Origin: Arthrobacter sp. PAMC25284
Lineage (GTDB): Bacteria; Actinomycetota; Actinomycetes; Actinomycetales; Micrococcaceae
Direction: 5' to 3'
Assembly (NCBI RefSeq): GCF_019443425.1
Contig: NZ_CP080382.1
Span: 2,666,001 to 2,730,000 of the forward strand
Length of the DNA: 64,000 bases
Shown: in pieces, positions 46,054-55,296 of the stretch
Layout of the letters: the number at the start of each line of letters is the position of its first letter
Position numbering within the stretch: the stretch's first letter is position 1
Program-made: the position numbers and the translations under genes
The notes under the pieces: generated by a model
The model's input: only the letters and a program-made list of their open reading frames with translations
Told to the model about the DNA's origin: nothing
Database searches by the model: none

Positions 46054-46536
46054 ATGACCGAACCGCGCTGGCTCAATGCCGACGAACGCCGGGCCTGGCT
46101 GGCCCTGCTGAGCATCAACACCCTGTTGCCGGCTGCACTGGACACCCAGCTGCAAGCTGCGGGCAGGCTGTCGCTGTTCGACTACAGCGTGCTGGCGATG
46201 CTGTCCGAGGCCGAGGCACGGTTCCTGCCCATGAGTGAACTCGCCGCGCGCACCAGCGCCTCCCTGTCCCGGCTGTCCCATGTGGTCACCAAGCTGCAGA
46301 ACCGCGGTTGGGTGGAACGCCGCCCCCACCCTGGCGACGCCCGCGTCACCACCGCACACCTGACGGACGAGGGCCTTGCCACCATCGTGGCGCTCGCCCC
46401 CGAGCACGTGGAGGCGGTCCGCTCGCTGTTCCTGGACGCCCTGGATGAGGCTGAAGTTGCCGATCTGGCGCGGATCGGCGGGAAGATCGTGGCTCGGCTG
46501 GACGCGTGCCACTGGATTCTGCGCGACGGGCAGTAA
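46054..46536 (+). CDS. MarR-family regulator
   Basis: 160 aa. Winged HTH: FDYSVLAMLSEAEARFLPMSELAARTSASLSRLSHVV, then wing DARVTTAHLTDEG (the typical Asp-x-Arg tip). A dimerisation helix is at each end. Target and ligand are unknown; the next gene on the same strand is the glutaminase fusion, 52 bases on. Start is leaderless (TAGAAT at 46042-46047). Confidence 0.92.
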   Translation: MTEPRWLNADERRAWLALLSINTLLPAALDTQLQAAGRLSLFDYSVLAMLSEAEARFLPMSELAARTSASLSRLSHVVTKLQNRGWVERRPHPGDARVTTAHLTDEGLATIVALAPEHVEAVRSLFLDALDEAEVADLARIGGKIVARLDACHWILRDGQ

Positions 46537-46588
46537 ACGGTCCACGGCCCGTAAGGCACCCATGCACCGGTCGCCTAGTGTTGGTCCC

Positions 46589-48400
46589 ATGGAATCGCCC
46601 ATCGACAGTTACCTGCGCCGGATCCACAACGAGATCGCCAGGCTCAAGGACGGCGCGCCCTACAGCACGATTCCGGCGATGGCCCAGGTGGATCCGGACA
46701 GCTTCGGCATCGCGCTCGCCACCGTCGACGGCCAGGTCTACGAAATCGGCGATTCCCGCGAGGAATTCACCATCCAGTCCATATCGAAACCGTTCACCTA
46801 TGGGCTCGCCCTCGAAGATCTCGGCTGCGAGGCGGTCGATGCAAAGGTGGATGTCGAACCCTCGGGTGATTCTTTCAACGAGATCTCCCTCGCTGAGGGG
46901 ACCGGCCGACCGGCCAACGCCATGATTAATGCCGGAGCCCTCACCGCGACTTCGCTGATCAAAGGCTCCGGCGGACAATCAAGCTTCAAACGGATCCTTG
47001 GCACCTTCTCCGCGTTCGCCGGCCGGCAGCTGTCCGTCAACGAGAAAGTCTTCGAGTCCGAACTCAAGCACGGCCACCGCAATACAGCTCTGGCTTACCT
47101 GCTGCGGTCTTTCGACATCATCGAAGATGACCCTGCGCCTGTTCTGGAAGACTATTTCCGGCAGTGCTCGGTGCTGGTGAACTGCTTCGACCTCTCCATC
47201 ATGGCGGCAACGCTGGCCAACAGCGGCCGCAACCCCCTGACCGGCAAGCAGGTCCTTGGTATCGGGTCCGTCGAGCGGGTGCTTTCGGTGATGATGACCT
47301 CGGGCATGTATGACGACGCCGGGGCCTGGATCAGCAGCGTCGGAATGCCGGGCAAGAGCGGTGTGGCCGGCGGCATCCTCGCCGTCCTGCCCGGGCAGGT
47401 GGGGCTCGCGGTCTACTCGCCGCCCCTCGACGACCACGGCACCAGTGTCCGCGGCCTCGCGACGGCCCAACGGATCTCGCGGGACATGGAACTGCACTTC
47501 GTCCGGGCCGCCCGCGCCGGACGCTCCGCCATCCTGACCGCCTACGACGTGACCGAAACGCCGTCGGGGATCCGCCGCAGCGTCGAGTCCGCGGACGTGC
47601 TGCGGGAAAACGGGCATCGGGCCCGGGTGATCGAGCTCAACGGCGACCTTCTCTTCGCTGGCGCTGAATCCGTGGCGCGGGAGCTGAGCGGCCTGCCCGA
47701 TTCGGTGGAAGTGGCGGTCCTGGACCTGCGCAGGACGGAACAGCTAAGTGACGTGGCGTTGCGGCTGCTGACCGCGCTTCGGACGGCCCTGGCCGAGGCG
47801 GGATGCGAACTGGTGCTGGTGGAGGCGGACGGCTCAATCTCGGCGTCGCTCGCTGAGGACGGCGGGCCGGTGCCGTCCTTCTCGGCCCGCAGCGAAGCCG
47901 TTGAGTATTGCGAAAACCGTCTCCTGCAGCACTACGGCGGACAGGAGGTGCCGGACCACGTGCCCGTGACGGCGTCCCCCGCGCTCGCGCCGCTGGGCGA
48001 GGCTGACGCGCTGGCCCTGCAGTCCCGCATGACGGCCAGGACGTACGACGACGGCGAGGTCATCCGCCGCGTTGGGCTGCGGTTCGGCGGGGTCTACTTC
48101 ATCACGTCCGGGAAAGTCAGCAGCAGCTCGCCCGGTCCAACGTCCGAACGGGTCAAGCTCAATACGCTCAGCGCGGGAATGACCTTCGGGGAGATGGCCC
48201 TCGGCAGCAGCATGCGGCAGGAGACGACGGTCCGGGCAGTAGGTCCGGTGGAGGTGATGCTGCTCGGCGAGGACGCCATCGCGGATCTTGAAGCCACGGA
48301 ACCACGCCTTGCCCTGGCCCTGTGGAAAGCGCTCACCCGGGACGCCTACACCAGGGTGGAACAGTATCTGCGTGAATCCGCGGTCCGCATCCGCGAATAA
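46589..48400 (+). CDS. glsA: Glutaminase fused to STAS and cyclic-nucleotide-binding domains
   Basis: Converts glutamine to glutamate and ammonia. 603 aa. Residues 1-310: serine-dependent beta-lactamase-like glutaminase with Ser64-x-x-Lys67 (QSISKPFTYG), GRPANAMINAGA and GMPGKSGVAGGI. About 345-440: STAS domain. About 465-590: cNMP-binding (CAP-ED) fold with GGVYFITSGKV and GMTFGEMAL, the phosphate-binding loop region lacking the usual Arg-Ala-Ala. Bare bacterial glutaminases are about 310 aa; the extra domains occur in actinobacterial GlsA and suggest allosteric control. TAGTGT at 46576-46581 lies seven bases before the ATG. Confidence 0.92.
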   Translation: MESPIDSYLRRIHNEIARLKDGAPYSTIPAMAQVDPDSFGIALATVDGQVYEIGDSREEFTIQSISKPFTYGLALEDLGCEAVDAKVDVEPSGDSFNEISLAEGTGRPANAMINAGALTATSLIKGSGGQSSFKRILGTFSAFAGRQLSVNEKVFESELKHGHRNTALAYLLRSFDIIEDDPAPVLEDYFRQCSVLVNCFDLSIMAATLANSGRNPLTGKQVLGIGSVERVLSVMMTSGMYDDAGAWISSVGMPGKSGVAGGILAVLPGQVGLAVYSPPLDDHGTSVRGLATAQRISRDMELHFVRAARAGRSAILTAYDVTETPSGIRRSVESADVLRENGHRARVIELNGDLLFAGAESVARELSGLPDSVEVAVLDLRRTEQLSDVALRLLTALRTALAEAGCELVLVEADGSISASLAEDGGPVPSFSARSEAVEYCENRLLQHYGGQEVPDHVPVTASPALAPLGEADALALQSRMTARTYDDGEVIRRVGLRFGGVYFITSGKVSSSSPGPTSERVKLNTLSAGMTFGEMALGSSMRQETTVRAVGPVEVMLLGEDAIADLEATEPRLALALWKALTRDAYTRVEQYLRESAVRIRE

Positions 48401-48408
48401 TCTTGCAA

Positions 48409-48495
48409 GCGGGGCATGTCCGGGACCCCCGCTCCCGCGCTCCGCTCCCGCACCCCGCTCCCGCACCCCGGCCCTGGGTCCCGGACATGCCCCGC
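48409..48495. repeat. 20-bp perfect inverted repeat with repetitive loop
   Basis: Arms 48409-48428 and 48476-48495 are exact complements (gcggggcatgtccgggaccc). The 47-base loop repeats gctcccgcacccc about two and a half times. It sits between the glutaminase stop and the next SGNH gene and could act as a terminator without a U tract or be a mobile palindrome. Confidence 0.85.
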
Positions 48496-48547
48496 GGCTG
48501 CGCCCGGCGCTTGGTTGCCCGCGGCAACTGCTGGCACACTGGGACCT

Positions 48548-49309
48548 ATGGAATTCACGTCCCGCTATGTCGCACTGGGAGACTCCTTCACGGAAGGGGT
48601 CGGCGATGATGATCCTGCCCGCCCCAACGGAGTCCGCGGCTGGGCGGACCGCGTTGCCGAGCAGCTCGGCGCGGCCAACCCGTCCTTTGGCTACGCCAAC
48701 CTCGCGATCCGTGGACGTAAACTCCGCCAGATCATGGCCGAACAGGTCGACGCCGCCATCGCCCTGAACCCCACGCTGGTGACCATCTATGCCGGCGCCA
48801 ACGACATCATGCGGCCTAAGGTGGATATCGACAACCTGTTGGTGGACTACGACTCCGGCATCCGTAAGCTCAAGGCCACCGGCGCCACCGTGATGATGTT
48901 CACCGGCTTCGACGCCCGTGGATCCAAGGTCTTCAGCACCATGCGGGGCCGCACCGCGATCTACAACGAACTGGTCCGCGGCATTGCGGGGGACCACGGG
49001 GTGCTGCTGGTGGACTACTGGCGCTTCAGTGAGTACTACGACTGGGGCATGTGGGCTACGGACCGGATGCATATGTCCGCCGCGGGTCACGCGAACATGG
49101 CCAAGCGGGTACTCACTGTCCTGGAACACGACCACTCAATCGACATCCCGCCCATGACACCAGTCCCGGAGTTGAGCCGGACTGAGGCGATCCGTGCCAA
49201 CGCCCGCTGGGTGCGCGAATTCGCGGGGCCCTGGGTTGTCCGGCGCGTCACGGGCAGGTCCTCCGGCGATGGCCTCCTGCCGCGCTACAGCGGGCTCACC
49301 CACCTCTGA
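48548..49309 (+). CDS. SGNH/GDSL hydrolase, second paralogue
   Basis: 253 aa, paralogue of the 44773 enzyme. Ser in VALGDSFTEGVGDDDP, Asn in AGANDI, Asp/His in TDRMHMSAAGH. No signal peptide. The two copies share block order and the linker FTGFDxxxSxVxxxxxxRxAIYN, but differ in the C-terminal 70 residues. No strong -10 box; CACACT at 48535 is the best candidate. Confidence 0.92.
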   Translation: MEFTSRYVALGDSFTEGVGDDDPARPNGVRGWADRVAEQLGAANPSFGYANLAIRGRKLRQIMAEQVDAAIALNPTLVTIYAGANDIMRPKVDIDNLLVDYDSGIRKLKATGATVMMFTGFDARGSKVFSTMRGRTAIYNELVRGIAGDHGVLLVDYWRFSEYYDWGMWATDRMHMSAAGHANMAKRVLTVLEHDHSIDIPPMTPVPELSRTEAIRANARWVREFAGPWVVRRVTGRSSGDGLLPRYSGLTHL

Positions 49310-49332
49310 CGGAGTCGGCCCTACCGCCGGCC

Positions 49333-49361
49333 TTGACATCTGATGTGATGTCCCCCACTAT
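49333..49361 (+). promoter_or_regulatory. Promoter of the beta-glucoside operon
   Basis: TTGACA (49333-49338), 17 bases, CACTAT (49356-49361). The predicted start (about 49368) falls inside operator 1, so a bound repressor would block transcription directly. Confidence 0.8.
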
Positions 49362-49366
49362 GGATG

Positions 49367-49380
49367 TGAGAGCGCTCCCA
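49367..49380. promoter_or_regulatory. CelR/CebR-type operator 1
   Basis: TGAGAGCGCTCCCA, one mismatch to TGGGAGCGCTCCCA, the published 14-bp site of Thermobifida CelR and Streptomyces CebR. Overlaps the predicted transcription start. Confidence 0.88.
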
Positions 49381-49441
49381 CACCATTCATTCCAGACGCA
49401 AACCGCGTTCGGAAGGGCGCAAAAAGGCCAAAGTTTGAGTG

Positions 49442-49455
49442 TGGGAGCGCTCCCA
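49442..49455. promoter_or_regulatory. CelR/CebR-type operator 2
   Basis: TGGGAGCGCTCCCA, exact consensus and fully palindromic, 75 bases after operator 1 and 30 bases before the binding-protein start, inside the 5' leader. Confidence 0.92.
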
Positions 49456-49485
49456 TGCATCCGCCATGACGAAGGAGTCCCCCAC

Positions 49486-50778
49486 GTGAAAAACCCCCGT
49501 AAGCTAGCCGCCCTCTCCGCCGCGGCAGCCTGCCTGGCCCTGACCCTCAGCGGCTGCGGAGCCGAGGCTCCGAAGGGATCCGGCGCCGCCGGTGAAACCG
49601 GCAAAGAACCCGTAACCCTGTCCATCGCGACGTTCAACGAATTCGGTTACGAGGACCTGCTCAAGGAATACGAAAACCTCAACCCCAACGTCACGATCCA
49701 GCACAAGAAGGCCGCCACCACCAACGAGGCGCGCGACAACCTCACCACGCGCCTGGCCGCCGGGTCCGGCCTATCCGACATCGAAGGCATCGAAGTGGAC
49801 TGGCTGGCCGAACTCAAGGAGTTTCCGGAGCAATTCGCTGACCTGAAGGACCCCGCCGTCGAAGGCCGCTGGCTCGACTGGAAGACCGAAGCAGCCACCA
49901 CTATGGACGGCAAGCTCATCGGCTACGGCACCGACTCCGGCCCCGAGGCGGTCTGCTACAACTCAGAACTGCTCAAAGCCGCCGGGCTGCCCGCGGACCG
50001 CGAGTCCGTCGCCAAGATGGTCGGCAGCACCTGGGACAGCTACTTCGACGCCGGCAGGAAGTTCGTCGCCGCCGGAACGGGCGCGGCCTGGTTCGACTCC
50101 GCCGGAGCCATCTACCAGGGCATGAGCAACCAGCTCGAGAAGGCCTACGAGAAAGAAGACGGCACCGTCATCGCCACGGAAAACCCCGCCGTGAAAGACG
50201 TCTACAACCAGGTCCTGGAAGCCTCCACCCAGGACAACCTCTCAGCCCACCTGACCCAGTGGAGCAGCGACTGGCAGGCCGGCTTCCAGTCCCAAAAGTT
50301 TGCCACCACGCTCTGCCCGGGCTGGATGCTCGGTGTCATTGAAGGCAATGCTGCCGGCGTTACGGGCTGGGACGTCGCCAACGTCTTCCCCGGCGGCGGC
50401 GGGAACTGGGGCGGTTCGTACCTGACCGTTCCTGAGCAGGGCAAGCACCAGGCAGAGGCCAAGAAGCTCGCCGCCTGGCTGACCGCACCGGAGCAGCAGG
50501 TCAAGGCCTTCACCGCAAAGGGCACCTTCCCGAGCCAGGTCGAGGCCCTGACCAGCGAGACCCTGCTCAGCCAGACCAACGCGTTCTTCAACGACGCACC
50601 CACGGGTGAAATCTTCGCCGAGCGCGCCAAGGCCGTGGGCGCCACCCCGTTCAAGGGATCGAAGTTCTTCCCCATCAATGACGCCATGCAGCAGGCCCTC
50701 ACCCGCGTGGACGTGGACAAGTCTGACGACGCCGCTTCCTCCTGGGAGAAGTTCGTCACCGCAGTGAAGTCCCTGTAA
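49486..50778 (+). CDS. ABC sugar-binding lipoprotein (CebE-like)
   Basis: Captures the sugar outside the membrane for the two permeases that follow. 430 aa. Signal peptide with lipobox LSGC, then the typical family-1 solute-binding core (TLSIATFNEFGYEDLLKEYE, then TRLAAGSGLSDIEGIEVDWL). Start is GTG 49486 with GAAGGAG eight bases upstream; the frame is open further but that part spans the operators. Substrate is inferred from the GH1 gene and operators: cellobiose or another beta-glucoside. No ATPase gene is in the operon; a shared MsiK/MalK-type ATPase elsewhere is expected. Confidence 0.9.
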   Translation: MKNPRKLAALSAAAACLALTLSGCGAEAPKGSGAAGETGKEPVTLSIATFNEFGYEDLLKEYENLNPNVTIQHKKAATTNEARDNLTTRLAAGSGLSDIEGIEVDWLAELKEFPEQFADLKDPAVEGRWLDWKTEAATTMDGKLIGYGTDSGPEAVCYNSELLKAAGLPADRESVAKMVGSTWDSYFDAGRKFVAAGTGAAWFDSAGAIYQGMSNQLEKAYEKEDGTVIATENPAVKDVYNQVLEASTQDNLSAHLTQWSSDWQAGFQSQKFATTLCPGWMLGVIEGNAAGVTGWDVANVFPGGGGNWGGSYLTVPEQGKHQAEAKKLAAWLTAPEQQVKAFTAKGTFPSQVEALTSETLLSQTNAFFNDAPTGEIFAERAKAVGATPFKGSKFFPINDAMQQALTRVDVDKSDDAASSWEKFVTAVKSL

Positions 50779-50781
50779 GTC

Positions 50782-51786
50782 ATGGCTGTAACGGACCGGG
50801 TCAGGCCACAAAGCCCAAATACTGACGAATCAAGCACTGACAAATCAAGCACTGACAGCAAGAAGATCCGGCGGATTGCGCTGTCTCAGCAGCTCTCGCG
50901 GTGGGACGTGAAGTTCTCGCCCTACCTTTACATCTCGCCGTTCTTTCTGCTGTTTGCCATCACTGGGCTGTTTCCGCTGCTCTACACGGGTTGGGTGTCC
51001 TTGCACAACTGGAACCTGATCGGTGGCCAGGGCAAGTTCATCGGAGTGGAAAACTTCGGCTTTGTGCTTTCGCAGCCGTACTTTTGGAACGCCGTCGGAA
51101 ACACGCTGAGCATCTTCCTGCTCTCCTCCGTGCCACAGGTGGTGCTGGCCCTGCTGATTGCAGCGGTACTGGACGCCAACCTGCGCGCCAAGACCTTCTG
51201 GCGGATGGGCGTCCTGGTGCCGTTCGTCGTCGCTCCCGTGGCGGTGGGCTTGATTTTCAACAACATGTTTGCGGACCAGTTTGGTCTCGTCAATAACATG
51301 TTGGCCTTCGTCGGCATTGACCCGGTCCGGTGGCATTCCGACCAGCTGGCCAGCCACCTGGCGATTGCCACGATGGTGAACTTCCGCTGGACCGGCTACA
51401 ACGCCCTCATTTTTCTCGCCGCGATGCAGGCCATCCCGCGGGATGTCTTCGAAGCGGCCACCATTGACGGCGCCGGCCGGCTCCGCCAGTTCCTCTCAGT
51501 GACGGTGCCGATGCTCCGTCCCACGGTGATCTTCGTGGCGATTACGTCCACGATCGGCGGCCTGCAGATCTTCGACGAGCCGCGAGTCTTCGACCAGTCC
51601 GGACTCGGCGGCGCCGACCGGCAGTGGCAGACGCTTACCATGTACATCTGGGAGCTCGGCTGGGGCCAGCGGAACTTCGGCAGGGCTTCCGCAGTGGCCT
51701 GGCTGTTGTTCCTGATGATTGTGCTGATCGCACTCGCCAACTTCCTTATCACCCGGCGCATTGCCAGCCAGGGAGGCCGCAAATGA
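50782..51786 (+). CDS. ABC sugar permease, CebF-like
   Basis: 334 aa with six expected TM helices. The N-terminal 50 residues are polar and carry a short direct repeat at DNA level (aatcaagcactgac, twice). The EAA loop for the ATPase is EAATIDGAGRLRQFLSVTVP. It starts three bases after the binding-protein stop with no good ribosome binding site, so it relies on coupling. Confidence 0.92.
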   Translation: MAVTDRVRPQSPNTDESSTDKSSTDSKKIRRIALSQQLSRWDVKFSPYLYISPFFLLFAITGLFPLLYTGWVSLHNWNLIGGQGKFIGVENFGFVLSQPYFWNAVGNTLSIFLLSSVPQVVLALLIAAVLDANLRAKTFWRMGVLVPFVVAPVAVGLIFNNMFADQFGLVNNMLAFVGIDPVRWHSDQLASHLAIATMVNFRWTGYNALIFLAAMQAIPRDVFEAATIDGAGRLRQFLSVTVPMLRPTVIFVAITSTIGGLQIFDEPRVFDQSGLGGADRQWQTLTMYIWELGWGQRNFGRASAVAWLLFLMIVLIALANFLITRRIASQGGRK

Positions 51787-52715
51787 GCTCCATCCCCATG
51801 ATCCGACAGAGCGCCGGAAAGGGCGCAGCCCGTGCCGCCGCACGCCAGCCGGACCGGCCGGGTGGCCGGCCGCTTAAGAAGCGCGGCGGCATGGACGGCG
51901 GCATGCGCCGCCCCGGTGTGCTGACCTACGGCATCCTTGGTTCGGTCCTGCTCGGCGCGGTCTTCCCGCTCTATTGGTCCTTCCTCGTGGGCAGCCACGA
52001 CAGCACCGCGCTGAGCCGGGGCATCCCGCTCCTGCCGGGTGGAAACTTCCTGGCCAACGCCGCGAAGGTCTTCGACAGCGTTCCGTTCTGGAAGGCGATG
52101 GGCAACAGTCTCATCGTCTCCACGGTCACCTCCGCCTCCGTCGTGATCTTTTCCACCCTCGCCGGGTTCGCGTTCGCGAAGCTGCGCTTCCGCGGGAGCA
52201 AATGGCTGTTGGTCTTCGTCATCGCCACGATGGCGGTGCCCACCCAGCTCGGCGTGGTCCCGCTGTTTATCCTGATGGCCAAGCTGGGCTGGACCGGCTC
52301 GTTGTGGGCCGTCATCATCCCCGGCGTTGTGACCGCCTTCGGCGTGTTCTGGATGACGCAGTACCTGCGCGATGCACTGCCCGATGAACTGATTGAAGCA
52401 GTGCGGATGGACGGCGCGTCCATGATCCAGGCCTTCTGGTACATCGGCTTCCCCGCGGCCCGGCCGGCAGCGTCGATGCTGGGGCTGTTCACCTTCGTCG
52501 CCACCTGGACCAACTTCTTCTGGCCGTTTATCGTCCTGGATCCCTCGAATCCCACATTGCCGGTAGCGCTGCAGCTGCTTCAGGCTGCACACTTTGTGGA
52601 CTACTCGGTGGTCCTGGCCGGCGCGGTCCTGGCCACCATCCCGCTGCTGCTGCTTTTCATCGTGGCCGGCCGTCAACTCGTTTCAGGAATTATGCAAGGA
52701 GCAGTCAAAGGATGA
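51783..52715 (+). CDS. ABC sugar permease, CebG-like
   Basis: 310 aa, six expected TM helices after a basic 40-residue N-terminus. EAA motif: EAVRMDGASMIQAFWYIGFP. ATGA overlaps at both ends (with the other permease and with the GH1 gene) show tight coupling. Confidence 0.92.
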   Translation: MSSIPMIRQSAGKGAARAAARQPDRPGGRPLKKRGGMDGGMRRPGVLTYGILGSVLLGAVFPLYWSFLVGSHDSTALSRGIPLLPGGNFLANAAKVFDSVPFWKAMGNSLIVSTVTSASVVIFSTLAGFAFAKLRFRGSKWLLVFVIATMAVPTQLGVVPLFILMAKLGWTGSLWAVIIPGVVTAFGVFWMTQYLRDALPDELIEAVRMDGASMIQAFWYIGFPAARPAASMLGLFTFVATWTNFFWPFIVLDPSNPTLPVALQLLQAAHFVDYSVVLAGAVLATIPLLLLFIVAGRQLVSGIMQGAVKG

Positions 52716-54214
52716 GTACCACCCCGCTAGCCTTTCCCGAAGGATTCCTTTGGGGCGCAGCCACGGCCGCCTACCAGATCGAAGGCGCAGCCCACACCGG
52801 CGGCAGGAAGGATTCCATTTGGGACACCTTCGCCCGGGTTCCGGGCGCCGTGGCCGATGCGCACAACGGCGATGTGGCCTGCGACCACTACCACCGGTCG
52901 AGCCAGGACGTCGCCCTGATGAAGTCGATGAACCTCAAGGCCTACCGGTTCTCGACCTCGTGGGCCCGCTGCATGCCCGACGGCAGGACCCCGAACCCGG
53001 AAGGGATCGCTTTCTACTCCCAGCTGGTCGATGAACTGCTGGCCGCCGGCATCACGCCTTGGCTGACGCTCTACCACTGGGACCTGCCACAGGCGTTGGA
53101 GGACGAGGGAGGTTGGGCCAACCGCGAGACAGCCGAACTGTTCGCCGCCTACGCCGCTGTGATGCACGAGGCCCTCGGCGACCGGGTCCGGATCTGGACC
53201 ACCCTGAATGAGCCCTGGTGCGCGGCATTCCTCGGCTACGCCGCCGGGATCCACGCCCCCGGCCGGCAGGAACCCGCAGCCGCCCTCGCGGCCGCGCACC
53301 ACCTCCTGCTGGGACACGGACTCGCCGTCGCCGAACTGCGCCGCCGCGACCCGGAAGCAACCCTGGGCATCACCCTGAACCTCACCGTGCCGGACCCTGC
53401 GGACCTGGAATCCGAAGGCGACCGCGACGCCGCCCGCCGGATCGACGGCCAGTTCAACCGGATCTTCCTCGATCCGCTGTTCCGCGGCGCCTACCCGGCG
53501 GACCTGCTCGCGGACGTTGCCGGCTTGGGCCTCGACACGGTGGTTCACGACGGCGACCTGGCCGCGATCGCCGCGCCCCTGGACCTGCTGGGCGTGAACT
53601 ACTATCACGGAGAGTCGCTGACCAAGGCCCCCGCGGCCGCTGAAGAAACGGCACAGCCGGAGACCGTGACGACGACGGCGCAGGCCGCCCACGATTCGGC
53701 CGGCCGGCCGGAGGCCTCACCGTTTGTCGCCGCCGACGGCGCACGGTCGCTGCCGCGCGGGTTGCCGGTGACCGGCATGGGCTGGGAAGTCCAGCCCGAG
53801 GGACTGCGCCGGCTGCTGAACCGGCTGCAGGACGAGTACACCGGCCCGGCCGGCATCCCGATCTACATCACGGAAAACGGAGCGGCCTACCCGGACGTCG
53901 CGGACGCCGACGGGTTTGTGGACGACCAGGACCGGCTCGGCTTCTTCGATGCGCACCTGCGCGCCGTCCGGGACGCGATCGACGACGGTGCCGACGTCCG
54001 CGGTTACCTCGCGTGGTCGCTGCTGGATAACTTCGAGTGGTCCTTCGGCTACCACCAGCGCTTTGGCCTGGTCCGGGTGAACTACGAGACCCAGGAACGC
54101 ATCCCGAAGGCGAGCGGGCTGTGGTACGCCAAGGTAGCGGCGTCGAACGCCGTTCCCGGGCGAACAGCGGAACCTGCGGCCGGAGCAACCGGGGATGTCG
54201 TATTCTCGGTGTAA
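52712..54214 (+). CDS. GH1 beta-glucosidase
   Basis: Hydrolyses imported beta-glucosides such as cellobiose in the cytoplasm (no signal peptide). 500 aa, normal for GH1. N-terminal signature FLWGAATAAYQIEGA, acid/base Glu167 in TTLNEPW, nucleophile Glu388 in YITENGA, and C-terminal WSLLDNFEWSFGY. ATGA overlap with the permease gene and TAATG overlap with the LacI gene. Paired with CebR-type operators, cellobiose is the most likely natural substrate. Confidence 0.96.
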   Translation: MSTTPLAFPEGFLWGAATAAYQIEGAAHTGGRKDSIWDTFARVPGAVADAHNGDVACDHYHRSSQDVALMKSMNLKAYRFSTSWARCMPDGRTPNPEGIAFYSQLVDELLAAGITPWLTLYHWDLPQALEDEGGWANRETAELFAAYAAVMHEALGDRVRIWTTLNEPWCAAFLGYAAGIHAPGRQEPAAALAAAHHLLLGHGLAVAELRRRDPEATLGITLNLTVPDPADLESEGDRDAARRIDGQFNRIFLDPLFRGAYPADLLADVAGLGLDTVVHDGDLAAIAAPLDLLGVNYYHGESLTKAPAAAEETAQPETVTTTAQAAHDSAGRPEASPFVAADGARSLPRGLPVTGMGWEVQPEGLRRLLNRLQDEYTGPAGIPIYITENGAAYPDVADADGFVDDQDRLGFFDAHLRAVRDAIDDGADVRGYLAWSLLDNFEWSFGYHQRFGLVRVNYETQERIPKASGLWYAKVAASNAVPGRTAEPAAGATGDVVFSV

Positions 54215-55254
54215 TGAGCGAAAAGATCCACCGGTCCGTGCCTGTGCGGCCCAGCCCAACCCTTGAAGACCTCGCGACGGCGGCTGGAGTGTCACGCTCC
54301 ACCGCCTCGCGGGCCATCAATGGTGGTTCCCGGGTGAGCCCGGAGGCCCAGGCGGCCGTCGATGCCGCCGTCGTGTCCTTGGGCTATACCCCAAACCGGG
54401 CAGCCCGCAGTCTCGTCACCCGGCGTACCTCCTCGATCGCGCTCGTGATCAACGAACCCGATGCCCGCGTCATGATGGACCCGTTTTTCGCAGCCGTCAT
54501 TACCGGGGTGACCGAGGCATTGCGCGAGACTGAGATGCAGCTTGTCCTGCTGATGTCCCGGGCCGGCGGTGACGCCTCCCGGACAGTCCGCTATCTGCGC
54601 GGCGGGCACGTCGACGGGGCGATAGTAGTCTCCCACCACAAAGCGGACGGCTGGACCGAGGACCTGGCGGCCTCGGGGCTGCCGACGGTGTTCATCGGCC
54701 GGCCCTGGGACACCGGCCTCGGCATCCACTACGTGGACGTGGACAGCTTTGAGGGCGGCCGGCTTGCCGCGCTGCACCTTGCCGCAACAGGGCGGACCCG
54801 GCTCGGAACAGTGACCGGACCACTGGACATGACGGCCGCCGTCGACCGGCTCGCGGGCTGGAATACCGGCCTCCGGGAAGCCGGACTGCCGCCAGGACCA
54901 GTGGCTGAAGGCGACTTCACCACACCGGGCGGCGCCGAGGCAGCCGCGCTTTTGCTCGCCGAGGACGAAGGACTGGACGGCATCTTCGCTGCCTCCGACA
55001 TCATGGCACGGGGCGTGATCATGGCCCTGCAGGCCAGCGGACGCTCGGTCCCGGAGGACGTCGGCGTCGTCGGCTTCGACAACCATCTGACGGCTCCCGG
55101 CGAACTGCCGCTGACCACCATCAACCAGCCGATGGTGGAAACGGCCACGAAAGCGGGACGGCTCCTCCTTGCTGATATCGAGGACACACGCTCCAATCGG
55201 GATCCGGTGATCTTCCCCGCACGGCTCGTTATGCGCGCCAGCACCGCGGTCTAA
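54214..55254 (+). CDS. LacI-family repressor (CebR/CelR-like)
   Basis: 346 aa. HTH: TLEDLATAAGVSRSTASRAINGG with hinge PNRAARSLVTRRT; type-1 periplasmic-binding-like sensor domain ends in the usual VGFDNHL and TTINQP. It overlaps the GH1 stop (TAATG), so it is the last gene of the operon it probably represses through the two sites upstream of the binding protein. Inducer presumed cellobiose or glucose disaccharide. Confidence 0.93.
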   Translation: MSEKIHRSVPVRPSPTLEDLATAAGVSRSTASRAINGGSRVSPEAQAAVDAAVVSLGYTPNRAARSLVTRRTSSIALVINEPDARVMMDPFFAAVITGVTEALRETEMQLVLLMSRAGGDASRTVRYLRGGHVDGAIVVSHHKADGWTEDLAASGLPTVFIGRPWDTGLGIHYVDVDSFEGGRLAALHLAATGRTRLGTVTGPLDMTAAVDRLAGWNTGLREAGLPPGPVAEGDFTTPGGAEAAALLLAEDEGLDGIFAASDIMARGVIMALQASGRSVPEDVGVVGFDNHLTAPGELPLTTINQPMVETATKAGRLLLADIEDTRSNRDPVIFPARLVMRASTAV

Positions 55255-55296
55255 CGCCTGGGTGGCGTTTGCCCTTTCCGCTCACGGGTGACCGGA

